Of a DNA stretch of 35,315 bases, positions 22,256-29,508 are shown one piece after another. The position numbers and the translations under genes were made by a program. The DNA comes from Streptomyces lacrimifluminis. Its GTDB lineage: Bacteria > Actinomycetota > Actinomycetes > Streptomycetales > Streptomycetaceae. Positions within the stretch are counted from its first letter, which is position 1. Each line of letters begins with the position of its first letter. A model generated the notes under the pieces. The model ran no database searches and was not told the DNA's origin. It worked only from the letters and a program-made list of their open reading frames with translations. The stretch covers positions 1 to 35,315 of the forward strand of contig NZ_BMMU01000048.1 in NCBI RefSeq assembly GCF_014646095.1, written 5' to 3'.

Positions 22256-22623
22256 GGTTCTCCGTCGGACGCCAGCAGTCCGGCCAGCACGGAGGCATGG
22301 CTCCGCTCAGGGGTCCTGGCGGCGGTGACAAGCGTCGCAGGGCCCTTGGCGGCCAGCTCCCGCAGGGCTCGCAGGAGTTCGGCCGCCTCGGGCGCGGCCA
22401 GCTCCGCCTCGTACCGGAGCCGGAACTCCTCGTAGGCATCGGCCGCGTCCTCCTGGGAGTGGTACCAGCGGCGCAGCCCGGTCGACGGGGTCAGGGCTTT
22501 CGGCCACTCGTCGACCCGCGCCGCCTCCTTGGACACACCGCGCGGCCACAGCCGGTCGACGAGGACACGTACGCCGTCGTCGGGCTCGGGCGGTTCGTGG
22601 ACACGACGGACGCGGACGGTCAC
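22252..22623 (-). CDS. DUF488 family protein
   Basis: 123 residues starting MTVRVRRVHEPPEPDDG. The motif VDRLWPRGVSKEAARVDEW is the hallmark of the family, followed by LRRWYHSQED and the end LVTAARTPERSHASVLAGLL. Length matches the family. DUF488 proteins are small and soluble and their function is unknown. It converges on the FAD dehydrogenase with overlapping stop codons and is divergent from the M1 peptidase. Confidence 0.93.
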   Translation of the reverse strand: MTVRVRRVHEPPEPDDGVRVLVDRLWPRGVSKEAARVDEWPKALTPSTGLRRWYHSQEDAADAYEEFRLRYEAELAAPEAAELLRALRELAAKGPATLVTAARTPERSHASVLAGLLASDGEP

Positions 22624-22781
22624 GAGCGGCCTCCGGCAAGGTGGGGAGAAACGGGACCGAAAGAAGGATGTGCCCGGTCACGGTGGCTCGCAACTTGACC
22701 GGAAGGAGGAGGAATCCGCGCGGTGGCGCCTCTAGGGTGAAAAGCCTGAAGATGATCGGACCGCTTGCTGGAGGAGTTCGC

Positions 22782-24206
22782 GTGAGACCCCCCACGAAGT
22801 ACGCAGGCACAGGCACCGCAGTGCTCCGTCGTGACGCCGTCGTCGCGACCGTGCCCGTCGCTCTCGCCGCCCTGCTGGCCGCCGCCGCACCCGCGGGAGC
22901 CACGACGACAGGCACCTCCGGTGTCGGCGACCCGTACTTCCCGCTGTCCGGAAACGGTGGCTACCACGTCGGTCACTACGACCTGAACCTCCGCTACGAC
23001 CCCGTGAGCCGCCGCCTCGACGGCAAGGCCGTCCTCACGGTGCGCGCCACCCAGAAACTGACCCGCTTCAACCTCGACCTCAGCGGCCTCAAGGTCACCG
23101 CTCTCACCGTCGACCGTGTGAAGGCGGGTTTCCGGCGCTCCGGACAGGAACTGATCGTCAGTCCGCGCCGCGCCCTGAACAAGGATCAGACGTTCCAGGT
23201 CGCCGTCACCTACAGCGGTGTCCCCAAGGCGGTCATCGACCCGGACGGCTCGAAGGACGGCTGGATCGCCACCGACGACGGCGTGTTCGTCGCCGGTGAG
23301 CCGCAGGGCTCCATGAGCTGGTTCCCCGGCAACAACCACCCCAAGGACAAGGCCTCGTACGACTTCACGATCACCGTCCCCCAGGGGCGCACCGCGGTCG
23401 CCAACGGCGTCTTCCTCGGCCAGCGGACCGCGGGCGGCAGGTCGACCTTCCGCTGGCGCCAGTCCGAGCCGATGGCCGCCTATCTGGCCACTGCCACGGT
23501 CGGGAAGTTCAAGGTCGAGCAGTACACCACCCGCGGCGGCATCAAGGTCTACAACGCCGTCGATCCGCGCGAGGCCTCCGCCGCGGCGCCCGTGCTGAAG
23601 AAGCTGCCGTCCGTCCTGGACTGGGAGGCCAGGCTCTTCGGCCCCTACCCGTTCAAGGCCGCCGGAGCCATCGTCGACCGCGCCCCGCAGGTCGGCTACG
23701 CGCTGGAGACCCAGACCCGTCCCGTGTACGACCAGGCACCCGACCTGAGTACCCTGGTCCACGAGAGCGCACACCAGTGGTTCGGCGACTCCGTCACCCT
23801 CACCAGCTGGAAGGACATCTGGCTCAACGAGGGCTTCGCGACCTACACGGAGTGGCTGTACGCGGAACAGCACGGCGGCCAGAGCGCCCAGAAGACCTTC
23901 GACGACCTGTACGCGAAGGCCGCGAGCGACGACCTGTGGGCGTTCCCGCCCGCCGACCCGGGCAGCGGCGCGAACATCTTCGGCGGGCCCGTCTACGCCC
24001 GCGGCGCGATGGCCCTGCACAAGCTCCGCGAAACGGTCGGTGACCCGGCCTTCTTCGCGATCCTGCGCACCTGGGCCACCGACCACCGGGGCGGGCACGG
24101 TGCGACCGCCCAGTTCACCGCCCTCGCCGAGCGCGTCTCCGGCAAGGACCTGGACCAGTTGTTCCTGACCTGGATCGGCACCAAGGGCAAGCCCTCCGCG
24201 CCGTAG
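22782..24206 (+). CDS. Secreted M1-family zinc metallopeptidase
   Basis: 474 residues from GTG 22782, chosen because GGAGGAG lies just upstream; an in-frame ATG at 22752 is less well placed. The N-terminus is a signal peptide: basic start, then VVATVPVALAALLAAAAPAG with an Ala-x-Ala-like cleavage site. The zinc site is HESAH (327-331) with Glu350 in NEGFATY, and the substrate-binding GYALETQTRP corresponds to the GxMEN region. A late Tyr (GGPVYARGAMALHKLRE) is the likely transition-state residue. It is much shorter than the 850-residue PepN type because the C-terminal helical domain is missing, as is common for secreted actinomycete members. It should trim peptides outside the cell. Confidence 0.92.
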   Translation: MRPPTKYAGTGTAVLRRDAVVATVPVALAALLAAAAPAGATTTGTSGVGDPYFPLSGNGGYHVGHYDLNLRYDPVSRRLDGKAVLTVRATQKLTRFNLDLSGLKVTALTVDRVKAGFRRSGQELIVSPRRALNKDQTFQVAVTYSGVPKAVIDPDGSKDGWIATDDGVFVAGEPQGSMSWFPGNNHPKDKASYDFTITVPQGRTAVANGVFLGQRTAGGRSTFRWRQSEPMAAYLATATVGKFKVEQYTTRGGIKVYNAVDPREASAAAPVLKKLPSVLDWEARLFGPYPFKAAGAIVDRAPQVGYALETQTRPVYDQAPDLSTLVHESAHQWFGDSVTLTSWKDIWLNEGFATYTEWLYAEQHGGQSAQKTFDDLYAKAASDDLWAFPPADPGSGANIFGGPVYARGAMALHKLRETVGDPAFFAILRTWATDHRGGHGATAQFTALAERVSGKDLDQLFLTWIGTKGKPSAP

Positions 24207-24216
24207 CACCGCCCGA

Positions 24217-24240
24217 CTCCCCGGGCTGCGGCCCGGGGAG
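24217..24240. terminator. Bidirectional terminator hairpin
   Basis: CTCCCCGGGC (24217-24226) pairs perfectly with GCCCGGGGAG (24231-24240) around TGCG. It lies between the convergent M1 peptidase and saccharopine-dehydrogenase-like genes and can serve both. Confidence 0.75.
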
Positions 24241-24246
24241 GGCACC

Positions 24247-25464
24247 TCACTGCTCGCGCATGCCCCACGGCGAGCCGTACGCGGTCAGCAGGTCGAGGAA
24301 CGGGCGGGCCGGGAACGCCTCCGGGCCGAGGACACCCGAGCCGGACCAGGCACCGGTGGCGACGAGTTCCAGGGCGACGACCGGATTGACGGCCGTCTGC
24401 CACACCACCGCCTGGGAGCCGTACTCCGCCATGGACCACTGGTTGTCGACCACGTGGTACAGGTACACCTCGCGCGGCGCCCCGTCCTTCGTGCCCTTGA
24501 CCCACGTCCCCGCGCACGTCTTGCCGCGCATACGCTCGCCCAGCGTCGCCGGGTCGGGCAGGCAGGCGGCGACGACGTCCCGGGGCGACACGGCGACCGG
24601 TCCTGCGGCGCTCGGGACGGTCACGGGTTCGGTGCGGTCCAGGCCGAGCAGGTGCAGTGTCCTGAGGGTCCGGATGAACTCCTCGCCCAGGCCGTACTTG
24701 AAGGTGACGCGGCGCGCGTCGATCCAGCGCGGTACGAGCAGCACCTCCTCGTGCTCGACGTTCACGCATTCCACCGGGCCGATGCCCTCGGGGAAGTCGA
24801 ACACCTCCGGCTCGCTGAAGGGCTGTGTGGTGAACCAGCCCCGGCCGGACTCGTAGACGACCGGCGGGTTGAGGCACTCCTCGATCGTCGTCCAGATGCT
24901 GAAGGACGGCGCGAAGTCATAGCCGTCGACGGTGAGGTTCGCTCCGTCCCGGATGCCGATCTCCTCGATCTCGTCGAAGAGTTCGTCGGCCGCGTACCGG
25001 GCGAACACATCGGACATGCCCGGCTCCACACCCATGCCGACCAGGGCCAGCGCACCCGCCTTCGCCCACTCGTCCGCCGCCGCGAACTGTTCGTCGCCGA
25101 GCCTGACCCCGCACTCCTCGTACGGCCGCTCGGCATGCGGACGCGACAGGGACATCGCCATGTCGAGGTACGTCACCCCGGCGGCGCGGGCCGCGCGAAA
25201 GAGCGGCATCACGAAGCGCGGGTCGGTCGCGTTGAGCAGGACGTCGCACCCGTGCCGGGCCAGCAACTCCGCCACCGCCGCCTCGTCGGACGCGTCGACC
25301 CGCTCCGCCACGAACCGCTCCCCGGCTCCGAGCACCGCGACCGCCGCCTCGGCCCGCGCCGGGTCGTAGTCGGCCACGACCATCAGATCGAAGAAGGAGC
25401 GCCGGGCGGCGATCCGGGTGATGGCGGTCCCCACACCGCCGGCTCCCACGAGCAGCACACGCAT
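24247..25464 (-). CDS. Saccharopine dehydrogenase family protein
   Basis: 405 residues from ATG 25464, with AGGGAG seven bases upstream. The N-terminal Rossmann fold MRVLLVGAGGVGTAITRIAA binds NAD(P), and the VVADYDPARAEA strand follows it. Middle motifs such as VTYLDMAMSLSRP and LALVGMGVEPGMSDVFARYA are typical of the lysine 9-dehydrogenase and carboxynorspermidine synthase branch. It probably catalyses an NAD(P)-dependent reaction on an amino acid or polyamine conjugate; the exact substrate is not readable. It is divergent from a TetR gene and an inverted repeat flanks its promoter, so the TetR protein is the likely regulator. Confidence 0.88.
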   Translation of the reverse strand: MRVLLVGAGGVGTAITRIAARRSFFDLMVVADYDPARAEAAVAVLGAGERFVAERVDASDEAAVAELLARHGCDVLLNATDPRFVMPLFRAARAAGVTYLDMAMSLSRPHAERPYEECGVRLGDEQFAAADEWAKAGALALVGMGVEPGMSDVFARYAADELFDEIEEIGIRDGANLTVDGYDFAPSFSIWTTIEECLNPPVVYESGRGWFTTQPFSEPEVFDFPEGIGPVECVNVEHEEVLLVPRWIDARRVTFKYGLGEEFIRTLRTLHLLGLDRTEPVTVPSAAGPVAVSPRDVVAACLPDPATLGERMRGKTCAGTWVKGTKDGAPREVYLYHVVDNQWSMAEYGSQAVVWQTAVNPVVALELVATGAWSGSGVLGPEAFPARPFLDLLTAYGSPWGMREQ

Positions 25465-25508
25465 GGCAAAACTCCCTTTTGTGAAGGTTCAGATGCTGTT
25501 GTCCGCCG

Positions 25509-25547
25509 ATCCAACGCCTTGCCGTCGTCTAAGGTCAATGGCGTTGG
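25509..25547 (-). promoter_or_regulatory. Candidate promoter and inverted-repeat operator of the divergent pair
   Basis: On the minus strand TTGACC (25538-25533) and TTGGAT (25514-25509) are spaced by 18 bases, as -35 and -10 elements before the saccharopine-like gene. CCAACGCC (25511-25518) and GGCGTTGG (25540-25547) are perfect inverted repeats flanking this promoter. They are suitable half-sites for the adjacent TetR protein. Confidence 0.5.
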
Positions 25548-25572
25548 CATAAGAGCGGTAGGAGCGCGAGGG

Positions 25573-26325
25573 GTGGCCGTGCCCAAGCAGGTCGTGCCGG
25601 AGGAGAAGCGGCGGCGCCGCCGTCCCACCAGGAACGGCACCGTGCTGTCCGAGCGGCTGATCGTCGACACCGCCCTGCGCATGCTCCGCGAACACGGCAG
25701 CGCCGGCCTCACCGCCCGCCGCCTGGGCCTGGCCCTGGATGCCGACCCCAGCACCCTCTACCGCTACTTCCGCGGGATGGACGACCTGACCCTCGCCATC
25801 GGCGACGCGCTCATCGGCCAGGCACTGCACGGCTGGCGGCCCACGGGGGAGTGGTCGGCGGACCTGCGCGCCATCGGGCTGCGCATCCACGCCGTGTACC
25901 TCGCCCATCCGCAGGCCGCCGTCCTGACCGCCAGCCGTGTCACGGGCCGCGCCAACGAACTGGCCGCCGACGAGGCCATCCTCGACGTCCTGCGCACAGC
26001 CGGCTTTCCGCTGCCCGAGACCGTACGGATCTACCACGCCTTCATCGATCAGACCCTGGCCTTCGCCGCCCTCGACGCCGCCTCCGTCGCCCTGCCGCGC
26101 GCCAGCCTCACCGCCGACGAGGACATGTGGCGCTCGACCTACGCCCGCCTGCCCCGCAGCACCCACCCCCGGATCGCCGAAGCGGCTCCGCTGCTCGCCG
26201 CCCGCATGGTCGCCAGCGCCTATCCGACGGCCCTCGACATGCTGCTGGACAGTGCCGCACGGACGCTCACCGCAGAAGGCCCCGGAAGGGCCTGTGATAT
26301 TGAAGGCCGAGCCGATTGGATGTAG
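25573..26325 (+). CDS. TetR-family transcriptional regulator
   Basis: 250 residues from GTG 25573; GTG 25579 is also possible. A basic tail (EEKRRRRRPTRNG) precedes the helix-turn-helix: SERLIVDTALRMLREHGSAG, LTARRLGLALDADPSTLYRY, FRGMDDLTLAIGDALIG. The C-terminal domain resembles TetR proteins next to transporters. It is divergent from the saccharopine-like gene and 18 bases before the MFS exporter, so it probably controls both. The pattern suggests a ligand-responsive repressor of export. Confidence 0.9.
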   Translation: MAVPKQVVPEEKRRRRRPTRNGTVLSERLIVDTALRMLREHGSAGLTARRLGLALDADPSTLYRYFRGMDDLTLAIGDALIGQALHGWRPTGEWSADLRAIGLRIHAVYLAHPQAAVLTASRVTGRANELAADEAILDVLRTAGFPLPETVRIYHAFIDQTLAFAALDAASVALPRASLTADEDMWRSTYARLPRSTHPRIAEAAPLLAARMVASAYPTALDMLLDSAARTLTAEGPGRACDIEGRADWM

Positions 26326-26343
26326 CGAGCAACCAGGACACCT

Positions 26344-27648
26344 GTGGACCCCAGCAACAGCAGTACCGGCAACGACTCGGACCCTCGGCCGACCGCACCC
26401 GCCGACGAGCCTGGCCGGGGCCGGCGCCGCTGGGCCATGGACACCCGGCCCCTGCGCCGCCCCGCCTACCGCCGCCTGTGGTCCTCGACCGCCGTCACCG
26501 CCGTCGGCAGCCAGCTCACCGCCGTCGCCGTGCCCAAGCAGATCTACGACATCACCGGCTCCTCCGCCTGGGTCGGCTACGCGAGCCTGGCCGGACTCCT
26601 GCCCCTCGTCGTGTTCGCCCTGTGGGGCGGCGCGGTCGCCGACAGCATGGACCGCCGCAAGCTCCTCCTGATCACCAACACCGGTATCGCCGTCACCTCG
26701 CTGCTGTTCTGGATCCAGGCCCTCGTCGGCCTCGACTCGGTGGCGACCCTGATGGTCCTGCTCGCCCTCCAGCAGGCGTTCTTCGGCCTGAACTCACCGG
26801 CCCGCAGCGCAGTCGTCGCCCAGCTGGTCCCCGAGGAGGAACTCGCCGCGGCCAACTCTCTGGGAATGACCGTCATGTACACCGGCCTGGTCGCGGGTCC
26901 GCTGCTCGCCGGAACCCTCATACCCGTCATCGGCCTCGCCGAGCTGTATCTGATCGACGCGCTCGCCCTGTGCGTCACCCTGTGGTCCGTCATACGGCTG
27001 CCCGCGCTCCCACCGGGGCCGGCGGCCTCCCGGAAGGCGGGCGCACGCGAGATCGTGGCGGGGTTCCGCTACATCGCCCTGCACAAGGTGCTCCTGCTCT
27101 CCTTCCTCGCGGACATCGTCGCCATGGTCTTCGGCATGCCCCGCGCCCTGTTCCCCCAGCTCGCCGCCCAGACGTACGCCCCGTACGGGGAGGGCCTCGC
27201 CCTCGGCCTGCTGTTCGCGGCGATCCCCGTGGGCGCGGTGCTCGGCGGCCTGTTCTCCGGCACGTTCTCGCGGGCGCGCCGGCACGGCTGGATGGTGATC
27301 GGCGCGGTCGTCGGCTGGGGGCTCGCGATCACGGGCTTCGGGCTGAGCACCAGCCTGTGGGTGGCGGTGGCGTTCCTGGTCGTCGCCGGCGTCGCCGACA
27401 TGGTCTCCGGTGTCTTCCGGATGGCGATCCTGATGTCGGCGGCGACCGACGAGATGCGCGGCCGGATGCAGGGCGTCTTCACGGTGGTCGTCGTGGGCGG
27501 TCCCCGGCTGGCGGACCTGCTGCACGGCACCACGGCGTCGGCCCTGGGCCCCCGCACGGCCGTCGCCGGTGGCGGACTCCTGGTCGTCGCCGTCACTCTG
27601 GCCCTGACGGCCGCGATGCCGGCGCTGCGCCGCTACCGCGTCCAATAG
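26344..27648 (+). CDS. MFS transporter (exporter type)
   Basis: 434 residues from GTG 26344. The protein has about 12 hydrophobic segments, for example TAVGSQLTAVAVPKQIYDIT at the first helix and LAGLLPLVVFALWGGAVADS with the following motif DRRKLLL, the usual loop 2-3 signature. It resembles the enterobactin-exporter-like MFS group. The substrate is unknown. It follows its TetR gene by 18 bases and converges on the cyclic-nucleotide-binding gene with 15 bases between the stops. It probably lies in the inner membrane and uses the proton gradient. Confidence 0.92.
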   Translation: MDPSNSSTGNDSDPRPTAPADEPGRGRRRWAMDTRPLRRPAYRRLWSSTAVTAVGSQLTAVAVPKQIYDITGSSAWVGYASLAGLLPLVVFALWGGAVADSMDRRKLLLITNTGIAVTSLLFWIQALVGLDSVATLMVLLALQQAFFGLNSPARSAVVAQLVPEEELAAANSLGMTVMYTGLVAGPLLAGTLIPVIGLAELYLIDALALCVTLWSVIRLPALPPGPAASRKAGAREIVAGFRYIALHKVLLLSFLADIVAMVFGMPRALFPQLAAQTYAPYGEGLALGLLFAAIPVGAVLGGLFSGTFSRARRHGWMVIGAVVGWGLAITGFGLSTSLWVAVAFLVVAGVADMVSGVFRMAILMSAATDEMRGRMQGVFTVVVVGGPRLADLLHGTTASALGPRTAVAGGGLLVVAVTLALTAAMPALRRYRVQ

Positions 27649-27663
27649 CCGGACCGGCACACC

Positions 27664-28119
27664 TCAGCCGGACGCCCGCTTGTGCACGGAGAAGTGCTCC
27701 ATCAGCCTGCCCCGGGTCAGCTCCAGCCGATGGGCGAGGATCTCGGCGATGACCCGCACCAGCTGAAGTCCGAGGGCCGGATCCTCCTCGCAGAGTTCGA
27801 GCACCGACGCGGCGTCGAACTCGTAGGCGCGTACGGGGCTGAAGGCCTCGGCGCCGAAGTCCCACCGGTGGGGCGGGAAGAGCCAGGACCAGCCGAGCAG
27901 GTCGCCCGCGCCGAGGCTGGCCACGGTCACCCGCTGCACCGGCGTCACCTGCTGGACCAGGGAGACCGCACCGGAGCGGACGACCCAGAAACGGTCGGCG
28001 GTGTCGCCCGCCTCGAAGATCCTGGAGTCCTCGGGAAAGGACACCTCCGTCGCGAGCGAGAGCAGGCGCTCACGGCGGGGCGGGGGCAGGGCGGTCAGCA
28101 GCTTTGTCGCTTTGGTCAT
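27664..28119 (-). CDS. Stand-alone cyclic-nucleotide-binding domain protein
   Basis: 151 residues from ATG 28119, with GAGGAG eight bases upstream. It is a single cNMP-binding beta-roll: LLSLATEVSFPEDSRIFEAG, DTADRFWVVRSGAVSLVQQV, GAGDLLGWSWLFPPHRWDFG, then a C-terminal helix (LVRVIAEILAHRLELTRGRL). No helix-turn-helix follows, so it is not a Crp-type DNA-binding protein. The phosphate-binding part GDLLGWSW lacks the GE(x)6R(S/T)(A/T) arginine signature seen in true cAMP binders, so ligand binding is uncertain. It may act as a small partner protein or sensor. Its long upstream region holds a Crp-like site and several hairpins. Confidence 0.88.
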   Translation of the reverse strand: MTKATKLLTALPPPRRERLLSLATEVSFPEDSRIFEAGDTADRFWVVRSGAVSLVQQVTPVQRVTVASLGAGDLLGWSWLFPPHRWDFGAEAFSPVRAYEFDAASVLELCEEDPALGLQLVRVIAEILAHRLELTRGRLMEHFSVHKRASG

Positions 28120-28263
28120 GAGCAGGGCTCCTCGCCGGCGATCCGGAGGGAAGACGTCGGCCGCGGCAGCGCACTGCCCGGCTCCGGTGGCTTCCCCTCC
28201 ATCCATTTCAGCGGCTGCGGACGCGCCGGGCACCTCGGCGGGAGGTATGAATGTGTTTTTTGA

Positions 28264-28305
28264 CAAAAGAAGGCCCTGGCTGGACGGGGGAGACCAGCCA
28301 GGGCC
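28264..28305 (-). terminator. Rho-independent terminator (leftward)
   Basis: On the minus strand GGCCCTGGCTGG pairs perfectly with CCAGCCAGGGCC around a 10-base loop. It is followed by TTCTTTTGT, a T-rich tail rare in this GC-rich genome. It ends the Gfo/Idh transcript or attenuates the cNMP gene's leader. Confidence 0.8.
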
Positions 28306-28481
28306 GTAGGTGGTGGCACGCGGAGGGCGGTCGCCTCGCGGCGAAAGGCTCCATGGGGCTTCAGCCGAACGATCTTCCCCATGGGCCATAGGTGAGGCCC
28401 GGGGACACTGTCCCCTCCGCAGCCACGTACAGAAGAACGGTCGACCCCTCCGGGTTGTTCCGCATCACCCCCCCCGCCGCG

Positions 28482-28497
28482 TGTGATCCAGGTCACG
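28482..28497. promoter_or_regulatory. Crp-like binding site
   Basis: TGTGATCCAGGTCACG matches TGTGA-N6-TCACA at 9 of 10 fixed positions and the Streptomyces Crp pattern GTG-N6-GNCAC exactly. It lies about 20 bases after the Gfo/Idh stop and about 360 bases before the cNMP gene. Confidence 0.6.
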
Positions 28498-28515
28498 CCC
28501 GTGTTCGGAGAGGGC

Positions 28516-29409
28516 TCAGCCCTCGGACACCTGGGCGATCAGCGTCTGCAGACGAAGGCCACGACGGGCGTCGAGCTCGCCGGAGACACCGGTGCGTACG
28601 GCGGTCGCGAACTCGCGGCGCAGCACCGGCCAGCTCTCCTCGTAGTCGAGTTCGGAGCTGTCGAACACCAACTCCGGTCCGGAACCGAAGAGTTCGACGC
28701 GGGCGACACCTTCCGCCACGTTCACCGATCCGGACAGGGACGCCTGGCTGACCGCGCCGTTCTCGTGCTCACAGGTGAGCTCGATCCAGCGGCGCGGGTC
28801 CCCGGTCCCGCGTACCCGCGAGATGCGCCCCACGGACGCGTCGAGCAGGTCGAGGACATGGGGTCCCAGATCGAGCAGCGCGCCGTGCTCGAGTCGCCAG
28901 GGGGTCGCGAACGCGCCGCCCAGGAAGGCGTCGCTCAGAAAGCACGCCCGCGCGCCGAACACGTCGGCCTCGCTCGCCGCTTCCACGAACCGGCGGGTCT
29001 CGGGGTGGTAGCGATTGGTCAGGGTGACCTGGGAAACGACTCCGGCCTCCTCGATGGCGTCCACCAGCCGCCTGGCAGCCCCGAGATCCTCGGCGATCGG
29101 CTTCTCCAGCAGCAGCGCCTTGCCCGCCTTCGCGGCGCGCAGGGCGAGTTCGGCCTGAACAGCGGGCGGCACGGCGAACGCCACCGCCTCGCAGGTGTCG
29201 AGCAGTTCCTCGAACCGGGCGGCGACCGCGGCCCCGTACGGCGCCGCCGTCTCCTGGGCCGCCTCGGGGCGGCGTGCCCAGACCCCGGCGAGTTCGGTCT
29301 CGGGCCCGGCGGCCAGTACGCGCGCGTGCACCCCCTGCGCCCAGGGACCGGCCCCGACGAGACCGACCCTGACGGGTGCGTGCGACCACGGTGCGGCGGT
29401 ACTGGTCAC
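28516..29409 (-). CDS. Gfo/Idh/MocA family oxidoreductase
   Basis: 297 residues from GTG 29409; an upstream TTG at 29478 is also in frame. The N-terminal Rossmann motif VRVGLVGAGPWAQGVHARVL binds NAD(P). KALLLEKPIAEDLGAARRLV contains the family's EKP motif with the catalytic Lys. The C-terminal part is the GFO_IDH_MocA_C fold, with FLGGAFATPWRLEHGALLDL and HVLDLLDASVG in the place of the GGG-D-GxHxxD active-site strand. Such enzymes oxidise or reduce sugars and cyclitols. The substrate is unknown. It is on the same strand as the acyl-CoA ligase upstream, with 99 bases between. Confidence 0.9.
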   Translation of the reverse strand: MTSTAAPWSHAPVRVGLVGAGPWAQGVHARVLAAGPETELAGVWARRPEAAQETAAPYGAAVAARFEELLDTCEAVAFAVPPAVQAELALRAAKAGKALLLEKPIAEDLGAARRLVDAIEEAGVVSQVTLTNRYHPETRRFVEAASEADVFGARACFLSDAFLGGAFATPWRLEHGALLDLGPHVLDLLDASVGRISRVRGTGDPRRWIELTCEHENGAVSQASLSGSVNVAEGVARVELFGSGPELVFDSSELDYEESWPVLRREFATAVRTGVSGELDARRGLRLQTLIAQVSEG

Positions 29410-29508
29410 GGCAGGGTCCAATCCGTACGGGAGGCCGATACGGAGATCACTCTGCGGGCCCGTCCGCCGTACCGTCAACCAGGATCCGCGCCGCGCAGCG
29501 CCGTGTGC

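Larger units (their letters stand above)
28120..28515. promoter_or_regulatory. 396-bp leader region of the cNMP-binding gene
   Basis: No gene is supported; a 20-residue ORF at 28248 has its ribosome site too close. Regulatory-looking elements are a Crp-like site (28482-28497), the palindrome GGGGACACTGTCCCC (28401-28415), inverted arms CCATGGGG and CCCCATGG (28351-28358, 28377-28384) and a T-tailed leftward terminator hairpin (28272-28305). An AT-rich patch after the hairpin (TTGTCAAAAAACACATTC on the minus strand) could be a promoter for the cNMP gene. Confidence 0.5.

Noticed and set aside
28248..28310. 20-residue ORF MNVFFDKRRPWLDGGDQPGP
   Set aside because: The ribosome-like GGAGGT is only one base from the ATG and the ORF runs through a terminator hairpin, so it is probably chance.
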